DNA from: Bacteroidales bacterium
Lineage (GTDB): Bacteria; Bacteroidota; Bacteroidia; Bacteroidales; P3
Direction of reading: 5' to 3'
Assembly (NCBI GenBank): GCA_004551865.1
Contig: SFPR01000039.1
Location: 1-16,385, forward strand
Length of the DNA: 16,385 bases
The notes beneath the pieces are model-generated. The model worked only from the letters and a program-made list of their open reading frames with translations, did not search any database and had not been told where the DNA came from. Positions 6,437 to 13,344 of the stretch are shown piece by piece. A program made the translations under genes and the position numbers. Each line of letters begins with the position of its first letter. The stretch's first letter is position 1.

Positions 6437-7279
6437 ATGAAAATAACGGCAAAAGAAGATTGTAACTTGTTGAAACTGCTTGGGACAACATTTCCCGAAA
6501 CTTCTGTTACCAAGTTGAAGAAAATGATAATGTACGGCTGCATAAGCTACAAAGGAGCGACCATAAAGAGCTTGGAAATGCTCATCAGGAAGGGTGAAAG
6601 CATCGAATACACAAAGTATTCGGGAGGAAAGGGCGTATCAAAACAGAAAACTGACCTGCCAATTATTTTTGAGGACAGAAACCTGATTGTGGTGAACAAG
6701 TCATGCGGAGTGAAGTTCGCTTCGGAGGTCTCTTACAAAGGAAAGACGATTTGCAGTATGACAAAATCATACTTGAAACGTAAATATGGTGATGCTCAGT
6801 CTGTGTTTCCGGTATGCCAAGTGGGAGATTATGATTCGGGATTGTGTGTTCTTGCAAGGGACAAGCGTTCTGCCGCAGCTATATCGGCAATTTGGAACAA
6901 GATAACAAAACAATATGTCTGCATTGTAAGAAACGATTTGCTCAAAGGGGAGAACGGACGCTTCAACAACTACATTCTCAAAGGTAGCGGCAGGGTTGTG
7001 AGCTTGAAGTACCGCTTGGCAGAGCAGATAAGCCTCAAAGACGAGAGTCTTTCGGTGCTTGAAGTAATACAAACCGAAGGAAACATGAAAGATTGCAGGG
7101 AATTGTTCAACGAAATCGGCAATCCGATTGTGGCAGATTGTGATTTTGACAGAGCGGCAATGTCAAACAATTTCTCAAAGATATGTATGAACGGAATATC
7201 TTTCCGACATCCTGCAACAGGAAGAGTAATCTCGCTCGAAATAGCAGAACCGAGAGGATTTAGAACAGTGAACCAATAG
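6437..7279 (+). CDS. RluA-family pseudouridine synthase homologue with degenerate active site
   Basis: From ATG 6437 this is 280 aa. An in-frame TTG eight codons earlier lies inside the -7 box, so it was not used. Residues ~10-60 resemble an S4 RNA-binding domain (TKLKKMIMYGCISYKGATIK). Residues ~75-270 follow the RluA-type fold: LPIIFEDRNLIVVNKSCGV (74-92), KQYVCIV (158-164), and a closing EIGNPIVADCDFD. The catalytic motif, normally HRLDxxTSGL, reads CQVGDYDSGL at 127-136, so the essential Asp is Gly130 and the His and Arg are lost. The later RxHQIR motif is also unrecognisable. It may still bind RNA, act as a non-catalytic paralogue, or use Asp131 in a shifted register. It is the first gene of a tightly packed plus-strand unit. 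Confidence 0.72.
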   Translation: MKITAKEDCNLLKLLGTTFPETSVTKLKKMIMYGCISYKGATIKSLEMLIRKGESIEYTKYSGGKGVSKQKTDLPIIFEDRNLIVVNKSCGVKFASEVSYKGKTICSMTKSYLKRKYGDAQSVFPVCQVGDYDSGLCVLARDKRSAAAISAIWNKITKQYVCIVRNDLLKGENGRFNNYILKGSGRVVSLKYRLAEQISLKDESLSVLEVIQTEGNMKDCRELFNEIGNPIVADCDFDRAAMSNNFSKICMNGISFRHPATGRVISLEIAEPRGFRTVNQ

Positions 7280-7295
7280 AATGTTTTGAGACAAT

Positions 7296-8087
7296 ATGGA
7301 AGTAAAAATAGGAGATATTACAGACCTTCTTGAATCCATTGCACCGCTTTCTTTTCAAGAGCATTATGACAACGCAGGTCTGTTTTGCGGAAGCAAAGAT
7401 GAGGTTTGCAGTGGCGTGTTTGTGTGTTTGGACGTGAGCGAAAAGGTTATCGACAATGCCATAGAGAAGGGGTGCAACCTTATTGTATCACATCACCCCT
7501 TGGTGTTTAGAGGCTTAAAGAGTCTCTTGCCGCAAAACAATGTTGCAAAGACAGTACTCAAAGCTGTTACAAACAATATATGTCTTTATTCTTCCCATAC
7601 CAATCTTGATGCGGCAAAGGACGGAGTGAATACTCTGCTTGCCAAAACAATAGGATTGGAGGGCTTTGAGCCGTTTAATGTTGGCCAATCTGACCCGAGA
7701 TATTTCGGAATTGGCGGTATGGGCTTTTTGTCCGAGCCTTTGATGGTCGAACCCTTCCTTCGGAAAGTCAAAGACGCTCTTTCCAATCCGCACATAAGGT
7801 ATGTGGAGGGCAGAAACAAGCAGATAAAAAGCGTGGCTCTCTGTTCGGGAAGCGGAAGCGAGTTTATACCTCTTGCAATCGAAAAAGGAGCAGACTGTTA
7901 CCTTACGGGAGATTTGAAATATCACGATTTTCTCGATGCCGAAGGTAGGATTGTGCTTGCAGATATAGGGCATTTTGAAAGTGAAGCCCTAATAAAACGG
8001 CACATTGTTTCAATCATATCAAAAAACTTTTGTAATTTTGTACCCTTATTTTGCGATGATTTGCCCAATCGGGTAAAAAGTCTCTGA
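7296..8087 (+). CDS. Nif3-like dinuclear metal-centre protein (DUF34)
   Basis: This 263-aa protein belongs to the Nif3/YbgI/DUF34 family, once called GTP cyclohydrolase I type 2. Metal-binding motifs are intact: IVSHHP with His66 and His67, SHTNLD with His101 and Asp105, TGDLKYHD (204-211), and DIGHFESE (223-230) with His226 and Glu230. Family members form hexameric rings with a dimetal site; the cellular substrate is uncertain. At 263 aa it is the short form, without the PII-like central domain that raises many Gram-positive and Bacteroidota homologues to about 365 aa. It sits 16 nt after the RluA-like gene and 34 nt before the zinc-ribbon gene. The Nif3 and zinc-ribbon neighbours are, from memory, a recurrent pair in many genomes. 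Confidence 0.92.
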   Translation: MEVKIGDITDLLESIAPLSFQEHYDNAGLFCGSKDEVCSGVFVCLDVSEKVIDNAIEKGCNLIVSHHPLVFRGLKSLLPQNNVAKTVLKAVTNNICLYSSHTNLDAAKDGVNTLLAKTIGLEGFEPFNVGQSDPRYFGIGGMGFLSEPLMVEPFLRKVKDALSNPHIRYVEGRNKQIKSVALCSGSGSEFIPLAIEKGADCYLTGDLKYHDFLDAEGRIVLADIGHFESEALIKRHIVSIISKNFCNFVPLFCDDLPNRVKSL

Positions 8088-8121
8088 ACAATTAGGATTT
8101 AATAAAAAACAAAATATAGAC

Positions 8122-8934
8122 ATGGCAAAGAAAGTGAAAGAAACGGAAGCCCCAAAGCCTGTAATCAAAAACGAAGAGGCGGACTTGGCGGTAGAAAAAC
8201 GATTGATTGCCCTTTACAGACTGCAACAAATCGATTCACAAATTGACAAAATCAGAATAATACGAGGAGAGCTGCCTTTGGAAGTTCAAGACTTGGAGGA
8301 CGAAACCGAAGGTCTCAAAACCCGAATAGGCAAGTTCAAAGATGAAATAGCTTCTTGCGAATCCATGATAGAGGAAAAGAAGTTGAAAATGCAGGAATGC
8401 GACACCCTTATTGCCAAATACACCGACCAACAGAACAATGTGAGAAACAATCGTGAGTACGAATCTCTTGCAAAGGAGATTGAGTTTCAAGACTTGGAGA
8501 AGCAACTCTGTGAAAAGAAAATCAGAGAGTATAAAGCGAGCATCGAGAACTACAAAATGGAGATTGCGAAATATACAGAGGTATATGAGGATAAGGTAAA
8601 GGACTTAGAAGTTAAGAAATCGGAGCTTGACGAGATTATAAGGGAGACAGAAGAGAAAGAAAGACTGTTGTTGGCAAAGGCAGAGGAGAATGAGAAACTC
8701 ATAGAGGAGAGATACCTTACCGCATTCAAGAGGATACGTTCCAATGCGAGAAACGGCTTGGCTGTTGTTACCGTCGATAGAGATGCTTGCGGCGGTTGCT
8801 TCAACAAAATCCCTCATCAACGCCAAATGGACATTCAAATGCACAAGAAAATCATCGTTTGCGAGTACTGCGGCAGGATTTTGGTCGATCAAACCATAGC
8901 AGCAGAAGTTGAAGACGAACTATCAAAAGAATAA
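8122..8934 (+). CDS. Coiled-coil protein with C4 zinc ribbon
   Basis: This 270-aa protein has a basic and acidic tail (1-25), then long heptad-rich helices (~27-200) predicted as an antiparallel coiled coil. Within it is the conserved block VRNNREYESLAKEIEFQ (107-123). A zinc ribbon at the C-terminus has Cys223, Cys226, Cys247 and Cys250 (CGGC ... CEYC). This matches the DUF164/CT398-type family found next to nif3 genes. Related proteins have been linked to flagella or type III secretion partners in other phyla and to nucleic-acid binding; the role here is unknown. Its stop overlaps the pyrC start (TAATG), implying translational coupling. A TAATTTTG box (8033-8040) inside the nif3 gene could be a weak internal promoter. 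Confidence 0.9.
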   Translation: MAKKVKETEAPKPVIKNEEADLAVEKRLIALYRLQQIDSQIDKIRIIRGELPLEVQDLEDETEGLKTRIGKFKDEIASCESMIEEKKLKMQECDTLIAKYTDQQNNVRNNREYESLAKEIEFQDLEKQLCEKKIREYKASIENYKMEIAKYTEVYEDKVKDLEVKKSELDEIIRETEEKERLLLAKAEENEKLIEERYLTAFKRIRSNARNGLAVVTVDRDACGGCFNKIPHQRQMDIQMHKKIIVCEYCGRILVDQTIAAEVEDELSKE

Positions 8935-10259
8935 TGTACAGATATTTTGAAAACGCCTTGGTGGTCAATCAGGGCAAAGCTCAATACGCAAACGTATTGA
9001 CAAAATCAAATCGGATAGAGGCGGTAAGTACGGAGCCTTTATCCGATTTGCCTTTTGGCACGGAGAGGATTGATTGTGGCGGATTGTTGCTTCTGCCCGG
9101 AATTATCGACGTTCACGTACATTTTCGTCAGCCCGGAATGGAGTACAAGGCAGACATGGAGAGCGAAAGTCGTGCAGCAATCGCCGGAGGGGTTACAACA
9201 GTGTTGGAAATGCCCAATACCAACCCCGCAACCACAACTATCGAACGCCTCAGAGAGAAACTTTCGCTTGCCAAAGAGAAAATGTATTGTAACTACGGCT
9301 TCTATTTTGGTTTGACAAACGACAACTGCGAGCAGGCAAGAGAAGTATCGAGAGAAGATTGTTGCGGACTGAAACTCTTTCTCGGTTCTTCAACAGGCAA
9401 TATGCTTGTAAACAGCGAGCAGAGTTTGGAGAACTTCTTCTCGATAGGCGACAAGGTTATCTCGGCACACTGCGAAGATGAGACCATAATAAGACAAAAC
9501 CTTGCACGATACAAAAGCGAATATGGCGATAGGGCAACGGCAAGCCTGCATCCGCTCATTCGTTCAAATCAAGCCTGCTTCAAAAGCTCCTCTTTTGCAG
9601 TACAGATGGCACAAAAGCACTCTGCACACCTTCATGTTGCACACCTTTCGACCAAGGAAGAGCTTTCGCTTTTTGAACAAGGCGATATGAAACACAAACA
9701 CATCACTTGCGAAGTCTCTCCCATACATTTGTGGTTTTGCGATGAGGATTTTGCTCACTATGGCAACCTTATAAAGTGCAATCCGAGCGTAAAGACACGG
9801 CAGGACAGGGACGCTCTCAGAGAAGCTCTCAGAACAGATAAGATAGACATCATTGCAACCGACCACGCTCCCCACACATGGGAAGAAAAACAAAAGCCCT
9901 ACTTTGAAGCTCCCTCGGGAATACCAACGCTGCAACATTCTTTGCTTGTCATGTTGCAGTTGGCAAAGCAAAACGAGATAACTTTGCCTCAAATAGTGCA
10001 GAAAATGGCACACAATCCGGCAGATTTATTCCAAATTAAGGATAGAGGATACATCAAAAAGGGCTATTTTGCCGACTTTGTGCTGATAAATCCCAACAAA
10101 AAAACGACAATTTCAAAGGAAAATTTATTCTCAAAATGTGCATGGTCGCCTTTTGAGGGTGAAACGTTTGACAATAAGATAGTTGCGACTTATTTGAATG
10201 GCGAAAAAGTCTATGAAAACGGGCAAATTTCGACCCAAAAACACGGCATGAAAATATAA
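8934..10259 (+). CDS. pyrC: Dihydroorotase
   Basis: This 441-aa protein is a class I dihydroorotase, the third enzyme of de novo pyrimidine synthesis, which interconverts carbamoyl-aspartate and dihydroorotate in the cytosol. Metal-site motifs are complete: DVHVHFRQPG with His61 and His63, Lys147 in GLKLFLGSSTGN as the carboxylated bridging lysine, His179 (SAHCED), His237 (HVAHLST) and Asp310 (ATDHAPH). Arg65 is the likely substrate-carboxylate ligand. Because all catalytic residues are present, it should be an active enzyme rather than the inactive DHOase-like subunit found beside some ATCases. The start overlaps the preceding stop by 1 nt. No terminator is evident before the tRNA promoter 25 nt downstream, so some read-through is possible. 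Confidence 0.95.
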   Translation: MYRYFENALVVNQGKAQYANVLTKSNRIEAVSTEPLSDLPFGTERIDCGGLLLLPGIIDVHVHFRQPGMEYKADMESESRAAIAGGVTTVLEMPNTNPATTTIERLREKLSLAKEKMYCNYGFYFGLTNDNCEQAREVSREDCCGLKLFLGSSTGNMLVNSEQSLENFFSIGDKVISAHCEDETIIRQNLARYKSEYGDRATASLHPLIRSNQACFKSSSFAVQMAQKHSAHLHVAHLSTKEELSLFEQGDMKHKHITCEVSPIHLWFCDEDFAHYGNLIKCNPSVKTRQDRDALREALRTDKIDIIATDHAPHTWEEKQKPYFEAPSGIPTLQHSLLVMLQLAKQNEITLPQIVQKMAHNPADLFQIKDRGYIKKGYFADFVLINPNKKTTISKENLFSKCAWSPFEGETFDNKIVATYLNGEKVYENGQISTQKHGMKI

Positions 10260-10284
10260 AAACGCAGAAAAAGTTGCCAAAAAA

Positions 10285-10316
10285 TTTGGTGGGTTCAAAA
10301 AAAGGCTGTATCTTTG
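10285..10316 (+). promoter_or_regulatory. Promoter of tRNA-Val
   Basis: TTTG (10285-10288), a 20-nt spacer and TATCTTTG (10309-10316) form a textbook Bacteroidota promoter. The start near 10323 leaves about 65 nt of 5' leader before the mature tRNA. Confidence 0.85.
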
Positions 10317-10388
10317 CAAACGCAAACAAGGGGGGAACGTTGGAGTGATGAGGTGAGATGGTGAATGCAAAAGTTCCTAACTTTGAGA

Positions 10389-10463
10389 GGGAGTATAGCT
10401 CAGCTGGTTTAGAGCATCTGCCTTACAAGCAGAGGGTCCTAGGTTCGAATCCTTGTACTCCCA
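10389..10463 (+). tRNA. tRNA-Val (anticodon UAC)
   Basis: A 75-nt cloverleaf is visible. Acceptor arms are GGGAGTA (10389-10395) and TACTCCC (10456-10462). The D-stem is GCTC/GAGC, the anticodon stem TCTGC/GCAGA encloses loop CTTACAA with anticodon TAC, and the T-loop is TTCGAAT. The discriminator is A. CCA is not encoded, since CA follows, so it must be added after transcription. The T-stem CTAGG/CCTTG has a U-U mismatch at its second pair (10440 with 10454), a mild oddity. It has its own promoter and terminator. Confidence 0.95.
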
Positions 10464-10468
10464 CAAAC

Positions 10469-10502
10469 AAAAGAAGCGACTACGAAAGTGGTCGCTTCTT
10501 TT
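10469..10502 (+). terminator. Rho-independent terminator after tRNA-Val
   Basis: AAAAGAAGCGAC (10469-10480) pairs with GTCGCTTCTTTT (10491-10502). The stem continues through a U-G wobble and two more pairs to a GAAA tetraloop, making about 15 bp, followed by TGTTTATTT. It is very strong and lies 6 nt past the tRNA. Confidence 0.92.
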
Positions 10503-10596
10503 TGTTTATTTCGCTTCTCTGAGTTGCCAATCCGTTTCATCATATCGGCAATATCGATTTTCATAAGTTCAAAACATCAAGCAGACAGAAAGAAAA

Positions 10597-10624
10597 TGCA
10601 GAGCAAAATTCGTTCTGCTCTGCA
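10597..10624 (-). terminator. Terminator of the minus-strand accessory operon
   Basis: TGCAGAGCA (10597-10605) and TGCTCTGCA (10616-10624) form a 9-bp stem with a 10-nt loop. Read on the minus strand it is followed by TTTTCTTTCTG, as in an intrinsic terminator. It lies 33 nt past the stop of the headless fragment at 10657 and would end the transcript of the nuclease and methyltransferase genes. The remaining 10503-10596 DNA shows no gene. Confidence 0.72.
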
Positions 10625-10656
10625 CTTGCTTTAATACGATATTGCTTTTTCCTGTA

Positions 10657-10833
10657 TTATTGCTTTGTTAGCTTGTAATCGCAAAAGTCGGTATGAAGAA
10701 TAAATCCGCCTTTTTCTTCCTTGAGGGTAAGGATTTCACCGCTTTCCGCAACTATTTCCCAAACTCCTTTGCTGAACTTGGCGTCTTTGAATTTGAAAAC
10801 TTCTTTGTCGTCCGGTCCGCTCAAGATTACAAT
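10657..10833 (-). pseudogene. Headless gene fragment (3' end of an unidentified gene)
   Basis: On the minus strand a frame of 58 codons plus stop reads IVILSGPDDKEVFKFKDAKF, then SKGVWEIVAE and GGFILHTDFCDYKLTKQ. It has a protein-like composition with alternating hydrophobic and charged residues suggestive of beta strands. The frame stays open upstream but loses this character at a G+C-rich hairpin (10834-10864), and no start codon with a plausible leader is seen. It ends just before a minus-strand terminator. I do not recognise the family. The best reading is the 3' remainder of an older gene whose 5' part was replaced when the methyltransferase/nuclease module arrived. A short lipocalin-like or lipoprotein tail is possible. 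Confidence 0.5.
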
Positions 10834-10864
10834 TCGGGGTAGCCGCCGCCAAGCTCTGCCCCGA
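10834..10864. repeat. G+C-rich hairpin at the accessory module boundary
   Basis: TCGGGG (10834-10839) pairs with CCCCGA (10859-10864). The stem extends by a T-G wobble, A-T and G-C to 9 bp around a CCGCCGCCAAG-containing loop. It lies between the nuclease gene stop (10884) and the headless fragment, and is far more G+C-rich than its surroundings. CCGCCAAG (10846-10853) recurs at 13066-13073 on the other side of the module. It could be a recombination scar or a terminator. Confidence 0.5.
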
Positions 10865-10883
10865 GTGGAGATTAAATGCTTTT

Positions 10884-11966
10884 TTATTTGTTACTTTTGC
10901 GTCTGTTGCATTGTTTGCAGAGCATTTGACAGTTGTCTCGTTCGGTTTTTCCGCCTTTTGACCATGGCGTTATGTGGTCTGCTTCCATTTCTTCAAAGGA
11001 AAAATGTTTTCCACATTTAGCACAAATTCCTAATTGGTTCTCGTAGGCATATCGTTTGTCGCTTTCTCTGAATGCTCTGATGTTTAGGTGTTTTTCATCG
11101 CCAAATAAGATGTATTCATATATGCCTCGGCGGTTTGTAACGTCCTCATCTTTCATCAGGCGACTTACTTCTGCTTCCAATTTTGCTGAGTCAAGAGGCG
11201 TATCCTTTAATTTATTGTACCAAAGTCCCCAATCTAAGCCTTTCATTTCTTTTCTGTAATTTGGGAAAACGGCTTTTACCCATGCAATGACGCTCTGAAA
11301 GTACAGCCAAAGTTCGTTTGCGTTTGCGTCGTGCTGATGATTTCCCATATAAGTCTCGATATTGCCTTTGCTAATCCACGAAATGGCTGTTTCAAGGTAG
11401 TCTTGGCGAATTGAACTTCCGCTCATATATTCGCCACCCAAGCCATAAGCCGGAGCATTTGTTTTACTGAAATAGCGTTTTGCGTTGCTGACCCACGAAC
11501 CCGAATAAACTGCATTGCGAATTTCTTGTTCGGTGAGTTTTTCGCCTGCAATGTTGATTGTCTGAAACCATTTCAGTTTTTCACTCTCAGTACCTTCGCA
11601 AAAGTAAACCATAAGGTCGTAATCCAAAATCTGGTTTTTCTCGTCGTCTTGCAAGTTGTGGAAATATCTCATGTCGAAAGAGAAGTCTCCGTTTATGTAT
11701 TGGCAAATGCTTATCGTTCTTTGCTGCCCGTCAAGCACCTCATATTCATCTTCGCCGCACTTTACCCAATACATGACGTTCAAAGGAAAGTTCTTGCTTA
11801 CCGTATCGATAACCGCATCTCTCTGTTTGTCTTTGTAAACAAACTCTCTCTGATACTTGGGTCTTATATTGAGCTTGCCGTTCCAACCGACAACGCCTTC
11901 TTCGTTGCTGTCCTTATAACCTTCTGCCAAATCTCTGATTTTAATCTTGTGTAATTCGATTTTCAT
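10884..11966 (-). CDS. DUF262 and HNH endonuclease protein, candidate restriction nuclease
   Basis: This 360-aa protein has an N-terminal DUF262 domain (ParB/sulfiredoxin-like fold). Its hallmarks are PKYQRE (36-41), DGQQRT (79-84), and FQTINIAGEKLTEQEIRNA (134-152). The C-terminus is an HNH nuclease of the zinc-bound type: Cys315 and Cys318, Asp330-His331 in ADHITPWSKGG, Asn345, and Cys350 with Cys353 in LCKQCNRRK. In the GmrSD and BrxU families, DUF262 binds or hydrolyses nucleotides and the HNH part cuts modified phage DNA. Here the gene begins 9 nt after an M.EcoRI-like adenine methyltransferase and is co-transcribed. It is therefore the obvious candidate for the partner nuclease, either of a conventional restriction-modification pair or of a modification-gated system. 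All nuclease residues look intact. Pairing and specificity are inference. Confidence 0.85.
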   Translation of the reverse strand: MKIELHKIKIRDLAEGYKDSNEEGVVGWNGKLNIRPKYQREFVYKDKQRDAVIDTVSKNFPLNVMYWVKCGEDEYEVLDGQQRTISICQYINGDFSFDMRYFHNLQDDEKNQILDYDLMVYFCEGTESEKLKWFQTINIAGEKLTEQEIRNAVYSGSWVSNAKRYFSKTNAPAYGLGGEYMSGSSIRQDYLETAISWISKGNIETYMGNHQHDANANELWLYFQSVIAWVKAVFPNYRKEMKGLDWGLWYNKLKDTPLDSAKLEAEVSRLMKDEDVTNRRGIYEYILFGDEKHLNIRAFRESDKRYAYENQLGICAKCGKHFSFEEMEADHITPWSKGGKTERDNCQMLCKQCNRRKSNK

Positions 11967-11975
11967 TGCTGCTTT

Positions 11976-12971
11976 CTATTTCTTTCTAATGAATATTCGT
12001 TTGTACATTGCTTTGCCATTGATTATTGCATGAGGATTTAATCCGTCCCATTCTGCTTCCGCACCACTTAAACCTTTGCCATTGTCTTCTGCCATACCGA
12101 TTATTTCAAATTGTTCCGGATTAAATTTGTCCATAAAGGTAACCGGAACTCCCATAACGCCGTCATAGTCCATTGGAATGTCTTTTGTCTTGCTTACTTC
12201 TATGGCATCGTAATTGTCATACTTGGGATACTCTTCCGGATTTTCCTCGGGATTATATTCTTTGTAAAGAATAAGTTTTTCATGTCTTTTGTCGTGTTCC
12301 AAATTAGTAAACCAAGTAACACCCGAAACTCGTATCATTCCCTCTCTGTGGTCTCCTGCTGTTGCAATGTCTTGATATTTGGAGATAAAATGTCCTGCTC
12401 CACCCTTAAATCCATAACCCAACCAAATTTTATTCTCTTTTAGTAATCTGAATATCTCCTTGTATTTTATCGCATTCTGATGTCCTATTATCAAAAACTT
12501 CTTATCGTATTCTATAAGTTGGGCAACGTATTCACGGAATAGGGAAAAGGGAGGGTTGGTTACTACAATGTCGGCTTGTTTCAGCAGTTCTTTACATTCG
12601 TCGCTGCGAAAGTCGCCGTCATGTTGCAGTTCTTTTATGTCCAATTCGCTATCGTCCACCTTGTGATTGCCGTTTTTGTCTCCCTCATAGACTATATAGA
12701 CTGCCTTTTCTGCCTTTCCCTCGCTGAATAGGTTGATGTCTCGGCTTTTGTAGCAGGTCGCAATCAGCTTTTTCAAGCCCAAGTATTCAAAGTTTTGAGA
12801 AAAGTAAAAGAAAAAGTTGCTTACTCGCGGGTCATCGCAGTTGCAGAGGATTGTTTTGCCCTTGAAGTGTTCTTTATAGTGCTTACACTCGTTTTCAATA
12901 TCGGATAATTGGGTGTAAAACTCGTCTGCTTTTGCTTTTTTTGCTTTGTGTAGGTTCTCGTTCTTTGCCAT
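11976..12971 (-). CDS. Adenine-specific DNA methyltransferase, EcoRI family
   Basis: This 331-aa protein is close to the length of M.EcoRI (326 aa). It has the family's N-terminal KADEFYTQ block (14-21), the ILCNCDDPRVSNFFFYF segment (41-57) where the cofactor site is expected, the catalytic NPPF motif in VVTNPPFSLFREY (136-148), and a conserved IIGHQNAIKYKEIF block (161-174). M.EcoRI makes N6-methyladenine in GAATTC; whether this homologue has that target cannot be read from sequence. The downstream partner is a DUF262-HNH protein, not an EcoRI-type nuclease. The ATG at 12969-12971 is preceded by an AT-rich leader and then by a structured element and a terminator-like hairpin (13018-13188). 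Expression may therefore depend on read-through of that hairpin. Confidence 0.9.
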   Translation of the reverse strand: MAKNENLHKAKKAKADEFYTQLSDIENECKHYKEHFKGKTILCNCDDPRVSNFFFYFSQNFEYLGLKKLIATCYKSRDINLFSEGKAEKAVYIVYEGDKNGNHKVDDSELDIKELQHDGDFRSDECKELLKQADIVVTNPPFSLFREYVAQLIEYDKKFLIIGHQNAIKYKEIFRLLKENKIWLGYGFKGGAGHFISKYQDIATAGDHREGMIRVSGVTWFTNLEHDKRHEKLILYKEYNPEENPEEYPKYDNYDAIEVSKTKDIPMDYDGVMGVPVTFMDKFNPEQFEIIGMAEDNGKGLSGAEAEWDGLNPHAIINGKAMYKRIFIRKK

Positions 12972-13017
12972 AATTTATCGGTGTTTGGATTTGAAACCCT
13001 AAACTCCGATTCGGGCA

Positions 13018-13043
13018 AAAGAAAAAGGCGAAACCGCTTTGCA
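13018..13043 (-). terminator. Weak terminator or attenuator upstream of the methyltransferase gene
   Basis: Read on the minus strand, AAAGCG, GTTT loop, CGC, a bulged C and TTT form a short hairpin that runs directly into a T-rich tract (TTTTTCTTTTG). It lies just past the rod-like element and 47 nt before the methyltransferase ATG. It could end an independent small RNA or attenuate the operon. The stem has only 3 G-C-type pairs plus A-U pairs, so the call is tentative. Confidence 0.4.
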
Positions 13044-13045
13044 TT

Positions 13046-13188
13046 TGCTTATTCCCATTGAGGTACCGCCAAGAACCTACACACAAAATAAGCACAAAAC
13101 GGTTCACGCCCTAAGACGCGAACCTTTCGCTGCTTATTCCCTTGTGTGAACTGAAAATTGGCGGTTTTCAATTGGAGAGAATAAGAGC
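13046..13188 (-). ncRNA. Rod-like structured element, candidate small RNA or leader
   Basis: Nested pairings span 143 nt: CTTATTC 13048-13054 with 13179-13185; CCATTGA 13055-13061 with 13168-13175, one bulge; ACCGCCAA 13065-13072 with 13158-13165, perfect; CACACAA/TTGTGTG plus AATAAGCA/TGCTTATT 13080-13094 with 13131-13148, a CCC bulge; and GGTTC/GAACC 13101-13105 with 13120-13124. A 7 by 9-nt internal loop lies in the middle. The shape is a long rod with a central bubble and recalls 6S RNA. The minus strand is preferred because a terminator-like hairpin follows there and a -7 box precedes it. It could also be a palindromic mobile repeat. Confidence 0.5.
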
Positions 13189-13281
13189 TTAAAGCTCAAT
13201 TTATTATCAAACTATTTGTTTTCTGTCTTCTTTATTTTTCTGTTCTTTGTTTTTTGTTTTGTTATTCGTTATTTCTGCATA

Positions 13282-13289
13282 CAAAGATA
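13282..13289 (-). promoter_or_regulatory. -7 promoter element for the structured element and methyltransferase operon
   Basis: On the minus strand TATCTTTG matches TAnnTTTG exactly. The expected -33 TTTG is not seen; CTTG at 13308-13305 is too close. Initiation near 13275 would place an A-rich stretch of ~85 nt before the rod-like element and ~305 nt before the methyltransferase ATG. Confidence 0.45.
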
Positions 13290-13344
13290 TGAATTTTTTT
13301 TGTTCAAGAGAGTTCTTGCATTCAAAAATCGCACAAATTTTGTA

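Noticed and set aside
10721..11020. Plus-strand 99-codon frame
   Set aside because: It is low in protein-like features and antisense to both the headless fragment and the HNH end of the nuclease gene.
12895..13107. Minus-strand open frame of 70 codons overlapping the methyltransferase start and the rod-like element
   Set aside because: It overlaps the methyltransferase N-terminus in another frame, and half of it lies in structured inverted-repeat DNA; no promoter or leader suits it. It is more likely a by-product of the structured element.
13065..13165. Integron attC site
   Set aside because: The palindrome is the right size, but the RYYYAAC/GTTRRRY end boxes are missing and there is no integron integrase in view.
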